Below are positions 1 through 12,300 of a DNA stretch of 64,000 nucleotides, piece after piece (position 1 is the first letter of the stretch; every line of letters starts with the position of its first letter). The notes beneath the pieces were generated by a model. That model was not told the DNA's origin. It worked only from the letters and a program-made list of their open reading frames with translations, and ran no database searches. Source of the DNA: Cinnamomum chago (Eukaryota; Streptophyta; Magnoliopsida; Laurales; Lauraceae). Made by a program: the position numbers and the translations under genes. The stretch covers positions 128,129,001-128,193,000 of the forward strand of contig CP142453.1 of the NCBI GenBank assembly GCA_038049695.1, read 5' to 3'.

Positions 1-91
1 TTGTGTCACCATCAGATTAATCACATTTGAAATATGTATAAGAAACTCATACATTTCCTTGGTGAACCTAAAGAGTGGAATTTGGGACGAC

Positions 92-99
92 TATAAAAG
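92..99 (+). promoter_or_regulatory. TATA-like box on the plus strand (once per unit)
   Basis: TATAAAAG follows the relatively G-rich gggacgac. A plus-strand AATAAA lies about 330 bp downstream (424-429). I see no recognisable product between them, and chance is a good explanation in A+T-rich DNA. Confidence 0.2.
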
Positions 100-234
100 A
101 AAATTAACAAATTTTAACAAGCTGTGCACCCCTACAAAAGAGCATCACCAATTTTTCTGTGATTTTGAGGCCAAGAGGATCTATACTCAGTCATGCATAT
201 ATTTAGATACATAGTACATATTCAAATATTACCT

Positions 235-242
235 TTTATATA
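235..242 (-). promoter_or_regulatory. TATA-like box on the minus strand (once per unit)
   Basis: The minus strand reads TATATAAA, a perfect match to the eukaryotic TATAWAWA consensus, within a longer TA-rich tract. In U2 the same box at 1140-1147 lies about 370 bp upstream, in the minus-strand sense, of the U1 hairpin/T-run. It is altered in U61. In DNA with 68% A+T such a match is expected by chance fairly often, so this is only a candidate. Confidence 0.25.
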
Positions 243-306
243 TACTTCTAAAGAAACTACGTATTTATATGATAATATTTAAGGATAAATGACATCCAAA
301 GTTTTG

Positions 307-316
307 AATCATGATT
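307..316. repeat. Perfect 10-bp palindrome AATCATGATT (once per unit)
   Basis: The sequence equals its own reverse complement over 10 bp. It may be a binding site for a dimeric protein, or chance. It also occurs intact in the diverged right-hand units that I checked, for example near 63627. Confidence 0.5.
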
Positions 317-371
317 TGGACCCAGAATTAGCCAAGATTTCACTAAAGGTGTATGGATTGTCGTGACATAA

Positions 372-430
372 ACAGCAGGTCAGGGATGTGTAGTGTGTAA
401 GTTTAAATCCCTTGTTAAACAAAAATAAAG
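372..430 (+). repeat. Possible degenerate SINE / tRNA-like segment (once per unit)
   Basis: AGTTTAAATCC at 400-410 matches 8 of 11 positions of the RNA polymerase III B box GGTTCGAATCC. The cagcagg at 373-379 resembles the end of an A box, but the spacing of about 20 bp is shorter than usual. An A-rich stretch follows (aaacaaaaataaag). This could be the remnant of a tRNA-derived SINE caught up in the satellite, or coincidence. No target-site duplication was identified. Confidence 0.2.
424..429 (+). promoter_or_regulatory. AATAAA polyadenylation-signal-like hexamer (once per unit)
   Basis: The hexamer sits about 15 bases after the GT-rich stretch ending gtgtgtaag and the tRNA-promoter-like motif. 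It is the canonical animal poly(A) signal and one of several used in plants. A single hexamer in A-rich sequence is weak evidence. Confidence 0.15.
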
Positions 431-614
431 TTAATGATAATAATCTTAGAAAAAGAGGAATATATGTAAAAAAGGAGAGACATTCTACAGCGGGATAGAA
501 TATAATCCGAATCAAAGATAGATTTACAAAAGAGATTGGGGAGAGAAATATAAAAAGGTAGCAAAGGATTTTAAAAAATAATGAAAGCTTGTGGATACCT
601 TACATAGTTTAAGT

Positions 615-695
615 ACAAAATCAGTTTTTTTAAAAAGATTTTTCTATTACCGGCGTCCTTATCAAAATCTTAATTTATCAATTTGGATTTTATAA
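615..695. other. A/T-tract segment likely to be intrinsically curved (once per unit)
   Basis: Short A or T runs follow each other at roughly 8-10 bp: aaaa, T7, A5, T5, then after a G+C-rich island (ccggcgtcc, about 650-658) aaaa, aattt, aattt, attttat. Runs spaced near the helical repeat bend DNA, a property often reported for satellite DNA. The curvature is inferred from spacing alone. Confidence 0.35.
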
Positions 696-702
696 GATCT
701 TA
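693..702. repeat. Perfect 10-bp palindrome TAAGATCTTA (once per unit)
   Basis: A second self-complementary 10-mer, containing the only BglII site I saw in the unit. It lies at the end of the A/T-tract segment and just before the run acacccc. Confidence 0.5.
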
Positions 703-766
703 CACCCCATTAAGTTACCACTTGAACAAGGGTGGACGTTAACCTCAACAGATTTACAATCACCTT

Positions 767-799
767 AAAAAAAAGAGCCCTGATTCGTAGAATTAGGGC
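767..799 (-). terminator. Hairpin plus T-run, terminator-like on the minus strand (once per unit)
   Basis: The left arm GCCCTGATTC (777-786), loop GTA (787-789) and right arm GAATTAGGGC (790-799) pair over 10 bp, with one G-T pair. Reading the minus strand, the stem is followed by TC and then eight T (complement of 767-774). In form this matches a bacterial intrinsic terminator, and a T-run alone can stop RNA polymerase III. In an array that looks eukaryotic the function is unproven, and the dyad may simply be a DNA structure. It recurs in every complete unit. The stem was intact wherever I looked, while the A run varies from U62 onward. Confidence 0.45.
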
Positions 800-3700
800 A
801 AAGTTTATAATTCTTCATTGTGACCTGCTTACCAAATCTGAGTCTTCTAAAATTAAACGCGCCCCTCCTGCAAGGTTTGTTTGGCAAATCTCATTGCAGT
901 AGTTATTGTGTCACCATCAGATTAATCACATTTGAAATATGTATAAGAAACTCATACATTTCCTTGGTGAACCTAAAGAGTGGAATTTGGGACGACTATA
1001 AAAGAAAATTAACAAATTTTAACAAGCTGTGCACCCCTACAAAAGAGCATCACCAATTTTTCTGTGATTTTGAGGCCAAGAGGATCTATACTCAGTCATG
1101 CATATATTTAGATACATAGTACATATTCAAATATTACCTTTTATATATACTTCTAAAGAAACTACGTATTTATATGATAATATTTAAGGATAAATGACAT
1201 CCAAAGTTTTGAATCATGATTTGGACCCAGAATTAGCCAAGATTTCACTAAAGGTGTATGGATTGTCGTGACATAAACAGCAGGTCAGGGATGTGTAGTG
1301 TGTAAGTTTAAATCCCTTGTTAAACAAAAATAAAGTTAATGATAATAATCTTAGAAAAAGAGGAATATATGTAAAAAAGGAGAGACATTCTACAGCGGGA
1401 TAGAATATAATCCGAATCAAAGATAGATTTACAAAAGAGATTGGGGAGAGAAATATAAAAAGGTAGCAAAGGATTTTAAAAAATAATGAAAGCTTGTGGA
1501 TACCTTACATAGTTTAAGTACAAAATCAGTTTTTTTAAAAAGATTTTTCTATTACCGGCGTCCTTATCAAAATCTTAATTTATCAATTTGGATTTTATAA
1601 GATCTTACACCCCATTAAGTTACCACTTGAACAAGGGTGGACGTTAACCTCAACAGATTTACAATCACCTTAAAAAAAAGAGCCCTGATTCGTAGAATTA
1701 GGGCAAAGTTTATAATTCTTCATTGTGACCTGCTTACCAAATCTGAGTCTTCTAAAATTAAACGCGCCCCTCCTGCAAGGTTTGTTTGGCAAATCTCATT
1801 GCAGTAGTTATTGTGTCACCATCAGATTAATCACATTTGAAATATGTATAAGAAACTCATACATTTCCTTGGTGAACCTAAAGAGTGGAATTTGGGACGA
1901 CTATAAAAGAAAATTAACAAATTTTAACAAGCTGTGCACCCCTACAAAAGAGCATCACCAATTTTTCTGTGATTTTGAGGCCAAGAGGATCTATACTCAG
2001 TCATGCATATATTTAGATACATAGTACATATTCAAATATTACCTTTTATATATACTTCTAAAGAAACTACGTATTTATATGATAATATTTAAGGATAAAT
2101 GACATCCAAAGTTTTGAATCATGATTTGGACCCAGAATTAGCCAAGATTTCACTAAAGGTGTATGGATTGTCGTGACATAAACAGCAGGTCAGGGATGTG
2201 TAGTGTGTAAGTTTAAATCCCTTGTTAAACAAAAATAAAGTTAATGATAATAATCTTAGAAAAAGAGGAATATATGTAAAAAAGGAGAGACATTCTACAG
2301 CGGGATAGAATATAATCCGAATCAAAGATAGATTTACAAAAGAGATTGGGGAGAGAAATATAAAAAGGTAGCAAAGGATTTTAAAAAATAATGAAAGCTT
2401 GTGGATACCTTACATAGTTTAAGTACAAAATCAGTTTTTTTAAAAAGATTTTTCTATTACCGGCGTCCTTATCAAAATCTTAATTTATCAATTTGGATTT
2501 TATAAGATCTTACACCCCATTAAGTTACCACTTGAACAAGGGTGGACGTTAACCTCAACAGATTTACAATCACCTTAAAAAAAAGAGCCCTGATTCGTAG
2601 AATTAGGGCAAAGTTTATAATTCTTCATTGTGACCTGCTTACCAAATCTGAGTCTTCTAAAATTAAACGCGCCCCTCCTGCAAGGTTTGTTTGGCAAATC
2701 TCATTGCAGTAGTTATTGTGTCACCATCAGATTAATCACATTTGAAATATGTATAAGAAACTCATACATTTCCTTGGTGAACCTAAAGAGTGGAATTTGG
2801 GACGACTATAAAAGAAAATTAACAAATTTTAACAAGCTGTGCACCCCTACAAAAGAGCATCACCAATTTTTCTGTGATTTTGAGGCCAAGAGGATCTATA
2901 CTCAGTCATGCATATATTTAGATACATAGTACATATTCAAATATTACCTTTTATATATACTTCTAAAGAAACTACGTATTTATATGATAATATTTAAGGA
3001 TAAATGACATCCAAAGTTTTGAATCATGATTTGGACCCAGAATTAGCCAAGATTTCACTAAAGGTGTATGGATTGTCGTGACATAAACAGCAGGTCAGGG
3101 ATGTGTAGTGTGTAAGTTTAAATCCCTTGTTAAACAAAAATAAAGTTAATGATAATAATCTTAGAAAAAGAGGAATATATGTAAAAAAGGAGAGACATTC
3201 TACAGCGGGATAGAATATAATCCGAATCAAAGATAGATTTACAAAAGAGATTGGGGAGAGAAATATAAAAAGGTAGCAAAGGATTTTAAAAAATAATGAA
3301 AGCTTGTGGATACCTTACATAGTTTAAGTACAAAATCAGTTTTTTTAAAAAGATTTTTCTATTACCGGCGTCCTTATCAAAATCTTAATTTATCAATTTG
3401 GATTTTATAAGATCTTACACCCCATTAAGTTACCACTTGAACAAGGGTGGACGTTAACCTCAACAGATTTACAATCACCTTAAAAAAAAGAGCCCTGATT
3501 CGTAGAATTAGGGCAAAGTTTATAATTCTTCATTGTGACCTGCTTACCAAATCTGAGTCTTCTAAAATTAAACGCGCCCCTCCTGCAAGGTTTGTTTGGC
3601 AAATCTCATTGCAGTAGTTATTGTGTCACCATCAGATTAATCACATTTGAAATATGTATAAGAAACTCATACATTTCCTTGGTGAACCTAAAGAGTGGAA

Positions 3701-4525
3701 TTTGGGACGACTATAAAAGAAAATTAACAAATTTTAACAAGCTGTGCACCCCTACAAAAGAGCATCACCAATTTTTCTGTGATTTTGAGGCCAAGAGGAT
3801 CTATACTCAGTCATGCATATATTTAGATACATAGTACATATTCAAATATTACCTTTTATATATACTTCTAAAGAAACTACGTATTTATATGATAATATTT
3901 AAGGATAAATGACATCCAAAGTTTTGAATCATGATTTGGACCCAGAATTAGCCAAGATTTCACTAAAGGTGTATGGATTGTCGTGACATAAACAGCAGGT
4001 CAGGGATGTGTAGTGTGTAAGTTTAAATCCCTTGTTAAACAAAAATAAAGTTAATGATAATAATCTTAGAAAAAGAGGAATATATGTAAAAAAGGAGAGA
4101 CATTCTACAGCGGGATAGAATATAATCCGAATCAAAGATAGATTTACAAAAGAGATTGGGGAGAGAAATATAAAAAGGTAGCAAAGGATTTTAAAAAATA
4201 ATGAAAGCTTGTGGATACCTTACATAGTTTAAGTACAAAATCAGTTTTTTTAAAAAGATTTTTCTATTACCGGCGTCCTTATCAAAATCTTAATTTATCA
4301 ATTTGGATTTTATAAGATCTTACACCCCATTAAGTTACCACTTGAACAAGGGTGGACGTTAACCTCAACAGATTTACAATCACCTTAAAAAAAAGAGCCC
4401 TGATTCGTAGAATTAGGGCAAAGTTTATAATTCTTCATTGTGACCTGCTTACCAAATCTGAGTCTTCTAAAATTAAACGCGCCCCTCCTGCAAGGTTTGT
4501 TTGGCAAATCTCATTGCAGTAGTTA

Positions 4526-6335
4526 TTGTGTCACCATCAGATTAATCACATTTGAAATATGTATAAGAAACTCATACATTTCCTTGGTGAACCTAAAGAG
4601 TGGAATTTGGGACGACTATAAAAGAAAATTAACAAATTTTAACAAGCTGTGCACCCCTACAAAAGAGCATCACCAATTTTTCTGTGATTTTGAGGCCAAG
4701 AGGATCTATACTCAGTCATGCATATATTTAGATACATAGTACATATTCAAATATTACCTTTTATATATACTTCTAAAGAAACTACGTATTTATATGATAA
4801 TATTTAAGGATAAATGACATCCAAAGTTTTGAATCATGATTTGGACCCAGAATTAGCGAAGATTTCACTAAAGGTGTATGGATTGTCGTGACATAAACAG
4901 CAGGTCAGGGATGTGTAGTGTGTAAGTTTAAATCCCTTGTTAAACAAAAATAAAGTTAATGATAATAATCTTAGAAAAAGAGGAATATATGTAAAAAAGG
5001 AGAGACATTCTACAGCGGGATAGAATATAATCCGAATCAAAGATAGATTTACAAAAGAGATTGGGGAGAGAAATATAAAAAGGTAGCAAAGGATTTTAAA
5101 AAATAATGAAAGCTTGTGGATACCTTACATAGTTTAAGTACAAAATCAGTTTTTTTAAAAAGATTTTTCTATTACCGGCGTCCTTATCAAAATCTTAATT
5201 TATCAATTTGGATTTTATAAGATCTTACACCCCATTAAGTTACCACTTGAACAAGGGTGGACGTTAACCTCAACAGATTTACAATCACCTTAAAAAAAAG
5301 AGCCCTGATTCGTAGAATTAGGGCAAAGTTTATAATTCTTCATTGTGACCTGCTTACCAAATCTGAGTCTTCTAAAATTAAACGCGCCCCTCCTGCAAGG
5401 TTTGTTTGGCAAATCTCATTGCAGTAGTTATTGTGTCACCATCAGATTAATCACATTTGAAATATGTATAAGAAACTCATACATTTCCTTGGTGAACCTA
5501 AAGAGTGGAATTTGGGACGACTATAAAAGAAAATTAACAAATTTTAACAAGCTGTGCACCCCTACAAAAGAGCATCACCAATTTTTCTGTGATTTTGAGG
5601 CCAAGAGGATCTATACTCAGTCATGCATATATTTAGATACATAGTACATATTCAAATATTACCTTTTATATATACTTCTAAAGAAACTACGTATTTATAT
5701 GATAATATTTAAGGATAAATGACATCCAAAGTTTTGAATCATGATTTGGACCCAGAATTAGCGAAGATTTCACTAAAGGTGTATGGATTGTCGTGACATA
5801 AACAGCAGGTCAGGGATGTGTAGTGTGTAAGTTTAAATCCCTTGTTAAACAAAAATAAAGTTAATGATAATAATCTTAGAAAAAGAGGAATATATGTAAA
5901 AAAGGAGAGACATTCTACAGCGGGATAGAATATAATCCGAATCAAAGATAGATTTACAAAAGAGATTGGGGAGAGAAATATAAAAAGGTAGCAAAGGATT
6001 TTAAAAAATAATGAAAGCTTGTGGATACCTTACATAGTTTAAGTACAAAATCAGTTTTTTTAAAAAGATTTTTCTATTACCGGCGTCCTTATCAAAATCT
6101 TAATTTATCAATTTGGATTTTATAAGATCTTACACCCCATTAAGTTACCACTTGAACAAGGGTGGACGTTAACCTCAACAGATTTACAATCACCTTAAAA
6201 AAAAGAGCCCTGATTCGTAGAATTAGGGCAAAGTTTATAATTCTTCATTGTGACCTGCTTACCAAATCTGAGTCTTCTAAAATTAAACGCGCCCCTCCTG
6301 CAAGGTTTGTTTGGCAAATCTCATTGCAGTAGTTA
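4526..6335. repeat. U6-U7 pair carrying C333G
   Basis: Bases 4858 and 5763 read agcgaag where all other units read agccaag. The change occurs in two neighbouring units and nowhere else, so it most likely arose once and was copied to the adjacent unit by unequal exchange or gene conversion. Confidence 0.9.
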
Positions 6336-9300
6336 TTGTGTCACCATCAGATTAATCACATTTGAAATATGTATAAGAAACTCATACATTTCCTTGGTGA
6401 ACCTAAAGAGTGGAATTTGGGACGACTATAAAAGAAAATTAACAAATTTTAACAAGCTGTGCACCCCTACAAAAGAGCATCACCAATTTTTCTGTGATTT
6501 TGAGGCCAAGAGGATCTATACTCAGTCATGCATATATTTAGATACATAGTACATATTCAAATATTACCTTTTATATATACTTCTAAAGAAACTACGTATT
6601 TATATGATAATATTTAAGGATAAATGACATCCAAAGTTTTGAATCATGATTTGGACCCAGAATTAGCCAAGATTTCACTAAAGGTGTATGGATTGTCGTG
6701 ACATAAACAGCAGGTCAGGGATGTGTAGTGTGTAAGTTTAAATCCCTTGTTAAACAAAAATAAAGTTAATGATAATAATCTTAGAAAAAGAGGAATATAT
6801 GTAAAAAAGGAGAGACATTCTACAGCGGGATAGAATATAATCCGAATCAAAGATAGATTTACAAAAGAGATTGGGGAGAGAAATATAAAAAGGTAGCAAA
6901 GGATTTTAAAAAATAATGAAAGCTTGTGGATACCTTACATAGTTTAAGTACAAAATCAGTTTTTTTAAAAAGATTTTTCTATTACCGGCGTCCTTATCAA
7001 AATCTTAATTTATCAATTTGGATTTTATAAGATCTTACACCCCATTAAGTTACCACTTGAACAAGGGTGGACGTTAACCTCAACAGATTTACAATCACCT
7101 TAAAAAAAAGAGCCCTGATTCGTAGAATTAGGGCAAAGTTTATAATTCTTCATTGTGACCTGCTTACCAAATCTGAGTCTTCTAAAATTAAACGCGCCCC
7201 TCCTGCAAGGTTTGTTTGGCAAATCTCATTGCAGTAGTTATTGTGTCACCATCAGATTAATCACATTTGAAATATGTATAAGAAACTCATACATTTCCTT
7301 GGTGAACCTAAAGAGTGGAATTTGGGACGACTATAAAAGAAAATTAACAAATTTTAACAAGCTGTGCACCCCTACAAAAGAGCATCACCAATTTTTCTGT
7401 GATTTTGAGGCCAAGAGGATCTATACTCAGTCATGCATATATTTAGATACATAGTACATATTCAAATATTACCTTTTATATATACTTCTAAAGAAACTAC
7501 GTATTTATATGATAATATTTAAGGATAAATGACATCCAAAGTTTTGAATCATGATTTGGACCCAGAATTAGCCAAGATTTCACTAAAGGTGTATGGATTG
7601 TCGTGACATAAACAGCAGGTCAGGGATGTGTAGTGTGTAAGTTTAAATCCCTTGTTAAACAAAAATAAAGTTAATGATAATAATCTTAGAAAAAGAGGAA
7701 TATATGTAAAAAAGGAGAGACATTCTACAGCGGGATAGAATATAATCCGAATCAAAGATAGATTTACAAAAGAGATTGGGGAGAGAAATATAAAAAGGTA
7801 GCAAAGGATTTTAAAAAATAATGAAAGCTTGTGGATACCTTACATAGTTTAAGTACAAAATCAGTTTTTTTAAAAAGATTTTTCTATTACCGGCGTCCTT
7901 ATCAAAATCTTAATTTATCAATTTGGATTTTATAAGATCTTACACCCCATTAAGTTACCACTTGAACAAGGGTGGACGTTAACCTCAACAGATTTACAAT
8001 CACCTTAAAAAAAAGAGCCCTGATTCGTAGAATTAGGGCAAAGTTTATAATTCTTCATTGTGACCTGCTTACCAAATCTGAGTCTTCTAAAATTAAACGC
8101 GCCCCTCCTGCAAGGTTTGTTTGGCAAATCTCATTGCAGTAGTTATTGTGTCACCATCAGATTAATCACATTTGAAATATGTATAAGAAACTCATACATT
8201 TCCTTGGTGAACCTAAAGAGTGGAATTTGGGACGACTATAAAAGAAAATTAACAAATTTTAACAAGCTGTGCACCCCTACAAAAGAGCATCACCAATTTT
8301 TCTGTGATTTTGAGGCCAAGAGGATCTATACTCAGTCATGCATATATTTAGATACATAGTACATATTCAAATATTACCTTTTATATATACTTCTAAAGAA
8401 ACTACGTATTTATATGATAATATTTAAGGATAAATGACATCCAAAGTTTTGAATCATGATTTGGACCCAGAATTAGCCAAGATTTCACTAAAGGTGTATG
8501 GATTGTCGTGACATAAACAGCAGGTCAGGGATGTGTAGTGTGTAAGTTTAAATCCCTTGTTAAACAAAAATAAAGTTAATGATAATAATCTTAGAAAAAG
8601 AGGAATATATGTAAAAAAGGAGAGACATTCTACAGCGGGATAGAATATAATCCGAATCAAAGATAGATTTACAAAAGAGATTGGGGAGAGAAATATAAAA
8701 AGGTAGCAAAGGATTTTAAAAAATAATGAAAGCTTGTGGATACCTTACATAGTTTAAGTACAAAATCAGTTTTTTTAAAAAGATTTTTCTATTACCGGCG
8801 TCCTTATCAAAATCTTAATTTATCAATTTGGATTTTATAAGATCTTACACCCCATTAAGTTACCACTTGAACAAGGGTGGACGTTAACCTCAACAGATTT
8901 ACAATCACCTTAAAAAAAAGAGCCCTGATTCGTAGAATTAGGGCAAAGTTTATAATTCTTCATTGTGACCTGCTTACCAAATCTGAGTCTTCTAAAATTA
9001 AACGCGCCCCTCCTGCAAGGTTTGTTTGGCAAATCTCATTGCAGTAGTTATTGTGTCACCATCAGATTAATCACATTTGAAATATGTATAAGAAACTCAT
9101 ACATTTCCTTGGTGAACCTAAAGAGTGGAATTTGGGACGACTATAAAAGAAAATTAACAAATTTTAACAAGCTGTGCACCCCTACAAAAGAGCATCACCA
9201 ATTTTTCTGTGATTTTGAGGCCAAGAGGATCTATACTCAGTCATGCATATATTTAGATACATAGTACATATTCAAATATTACCTTTTATATATACTTCTA

Positions 9301-12300
9301 AAGAAACTACGTATTTATATGATAATATTTAAGGATAAATGACATCCAAAGTTTTGAATCATGATTTGGACCCAGAATTAGCCAAGATTTCACTAAAGGT
9401 GTATGGATTGTCGTGACATAAACAGCAGGTCAGGGATGTGTAGTGTGTAAGTTTAAATCCCTTGTTAAACAAAAATAAAGTTAATGATAATAATCTTAGA
9501 AAAAGAGGAATATATGTAAAAAAGGAGAGACATTCTACAGCGGGATAGAATATAATCCGAATCAAAGATAGATTTACAAAAGAGATTGGGGAGAGAAATA
9601 TAAAAAGGTAGCAAAGGATTTTAAAAAATAATGAAAGCTTGTGGATACCTTACATAGTTTAAGTACAAAATCAGTTTTTTTAAAAAGATTTTTCTATTAC
9701 CGGCGTCCTTATCAAAATCTTAATTTATCAATTTGGATTTTATAAGATCTTACACCCCATTAAGTTACCACTTGAACAAGGGTGGACGTTAACCTCAACA
9801 GATTTACAATCACCTTAAAAAAAAGAGCCCTGATTCGTAGAATTAGGGCAAAGTTTATAATTCTTCATTGTGACCTGCTTACCAAATCTGAGTCTTCTAA
9901 AATTAAACGCGCCCCTCCTGCAAGGTTTGTTTGGCAAATCTCATTGCAGTAGTTATTGTGTCACCATCAGATTAATCACATTTGAAATATGTATAAGAAA
10001 CTCATACATTTCCTTGGTGAACCTAAAGAGTGGAATTTGGGACGACTATAAAAGAAAATTAACAAATTTTAACAAGCTGTGCACCCCTACAAAAGAGCAT
10101 CACCAATTTTTCTGTGATTTTGAGGCCAAGAGGATCTATACTCAGTCATGCATATATTTAGATACATAGTACATATTCAAATATTACCTTTTATATATAC
10201 TTCTAAAGAAACTACGTATTTATATGATAATATTTAAGGATAAATGACATCCAAAGTTTTGAATCATGATTTGGACCCAGAATTAGCCAAGATTTCACTA
10301 AAGGTGTATGGATTGTCGTGACATAAACAGCAGGTCAGGGATGTGTAGTGTGTAAGTTTAAATCCCTTGTTAAACAAAAATAAAGTTAATGATAATAATC
10401 TTAGAAAAAGAGGAATATATGTAAAAAAGGAGAGACATTCTACAGCGGGATAGAATATAATCCGAATCAAAGATAGATTTACAAAAGAGATTGGGGAGAG
10501 AAATATAAAAAGGTAGCAAAGGATTTTAAAAAATAATGAAAGCTTGTGGATACCTTACATAGTTTAAGTACAAAATCAGTTTTTTTAAAAAGATTTTTCT
10601 ATTACCGGCGTCCTTATCAAAATCTTAATTTATCAATTTGGATTTTATAAGATCTTACACCCCATTAAGTTACCACTTGAACAAGGGTGGACGTTAACCT
10701 CAACAGATTTACAATCACCTTAAAAAAAAGAGCCCTGATTCGTAGAATTAGGGCAAAGTTTATAATTCTTCATTGTGACCTGCTTACCAAATCTGAGTCT
10801 TCTAAAATTAAACGCGCCCCTCCTGCAAGGTTTGTTTGGCAAATCTCATTGCAGTAGTTATTGTGTCACCATCAGATTAATCACATTTGAAATATGTATA
10901 AGAAACTCATACATTTCCTTGGTGAACCTAAAGAGTGGAATTTGGGACGACTATAAAAGAAAATTAACAAATTTTAACAAGCTGTGCACCCCTACAAAAG
11001 AGCATCACCAATTTTTCTGTGATTTTGAGGCCAAGAGGATCTATACTCAGTCATGCATATATTTAGATACATAGTACATATTCAAATATTACCTTTTATA
11101 TATACTTCTAAAGAAACTACGTATTTATATGATAATATTTAAGGATAAATGACATCCAAAGTTTTGAATCATGATTTGGACCCAGAATTAGCCAAGATTT
11201 CACTAAAGGTGTATGGATTGTCGTGACATAAACAGCAGGTCAGGGATGTGTAGTGTGTAAGTTTAAATCCCTTGTTAAACAAAAATAAAGTTAATGATAA
11301 TAATCTTAGAAAAAGAGGAATATATGTAAAAAAGGAGAGACATTCTACAGCGGGATAGAATATAATCCGAATCAAAGATAGATTTACAAAAGAGATTGGG
11401 GAGAGAAATATAAAAAGGTAGCAAAGGATTTTAAAAAATAATGAAAGCTTGTGGATACCTTACATAGTTTAAGTACAAAATCAGTTTTTTTAAAAAGATT
11501 TTTCTATTACCGGCGTCCTTATCAAAATCTTAATTTATCAATTTGGATTTTATAAGATCTTACACCCCATTAAGTTACCACTTGAACAAGGGTGGACGTT
11601 AACCTCAACAGATTTACAATCACCTTAAAAAAAAGAGCCCTGATTCGTAGAATTAGGGCAAAGTTTATAATTCTTCATTGTGACCTGCTTACCAAATCTG
11701 AGTCTTCTAAAATTAAACGCGCCCCTCCTGCAAGGTTTGTTTGGCAAATCTCATTGCAGTAGTTATTGTGTCACCATCAGATTAATCACATTTGAAATAT
11801 GTATAAGAAACTCATACATTTCCTTGGTGAACCTAAAGAGTGGAATTTGGGACGACTATAAAAGAAAATTAACAAATTTTAACAAGCTGTGCACCCCTAC
11901 AAAAGAGCATCACCAATTTTTCTGTGATTTTGAGGCCAAGAGGATCTATACTCAGTCATGCATATATTTAGATACATAGTACATATTCAAATATTACCTT
12001 TTATATATACTTCTAAAGAAACTACGTATTTATATGATAATATTTAAGGATAAATGACATCCAAAGTTTTGAATCATGATTTGGACCCAGAATTAGCCAA
12101 GATTTCACTAAAGGTGTATGGATTGTCGTGACATAAACAGCAGGTCAGGGATGTGTAGTGTGTAAGTTTAAATCCCTTGTTAAACAAAAATAAAGTTAAT
12201 GATAATAATCTTAGAAAAAGAGGAATATATGTAAAAAAGGAGAGACATTCTACAGCGGGATAGAATATAATCCGAATCAAAGATAGATTTACAAAAGAGA

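Larger units (their letters stand above)
1..905. repeat. Reference unit U1 of the satellite (anatomy)
   Basis: The start of the unit is arbitrary, set by the window edge. In unit coordinates the visible parts are: plus-strand TATA-like box 92-99; minus-strand TATATAAA 235-242; 10-bp palindrome 307-316; tRNA-promoter-like segment about 372-410; plus-strand AATAAA 424-429; single HindIII site 585-590; A/T-tract segment about 615-695; 10-bp palindrome containing the single BglII site 693-702; A8 run 767-774; hairpin 777-799; C/T site 825; and the G of a T3-G-T3 tract at 879 that is lost in later units. No direct subrepeats within the unit were seen, so it does not look built from a shorter ancestral repeat. 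Confidence 0.9.

Noticed and set aside
309-515. 68-codon minus-strand frame rich in Phe, Leu and Ile, repeated in most units
   Set aside because: It starts with TTG. The hydrophobic composition follows from reading the T-rich complement of A-rich DNA. No domain is recognisable.
585-590. HindIII site as a possible breakpoint of a cloning or assembly artefact
   Set aside because: The site occurs once per unit in normal flanking sequence, with no sign of vector or a join. It is useful only because digestion should give a 905-bp ladder.
777-860. Helitron 3' end (hairpin followed by CTRR)
   Set aside because: The hairpin is not followed within about 12 bp by CTRR on either strand. The nearest CTAA on the plus strand is about 50 bp away, and no matching 5' end was found.
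1-905. LTR element or inverted-repeat transposon as the origin of the unit
   Set aside because: I saw no terminal repeats, primer-binding site, coding remnants or target duplications within a unit. Short palindromes alone are not enough.
820-1119. 99-codon plus-strand open frame repeated in each left-hand unit, extended to 128 codons where G879 is lost
   Set aside because: It starts with GTG, resembles no known protein, and changes length and N-terminus when one G is lost. It looks like a chance frame in a satellite. Its C/T variant at 825 being silent is not meaningful.
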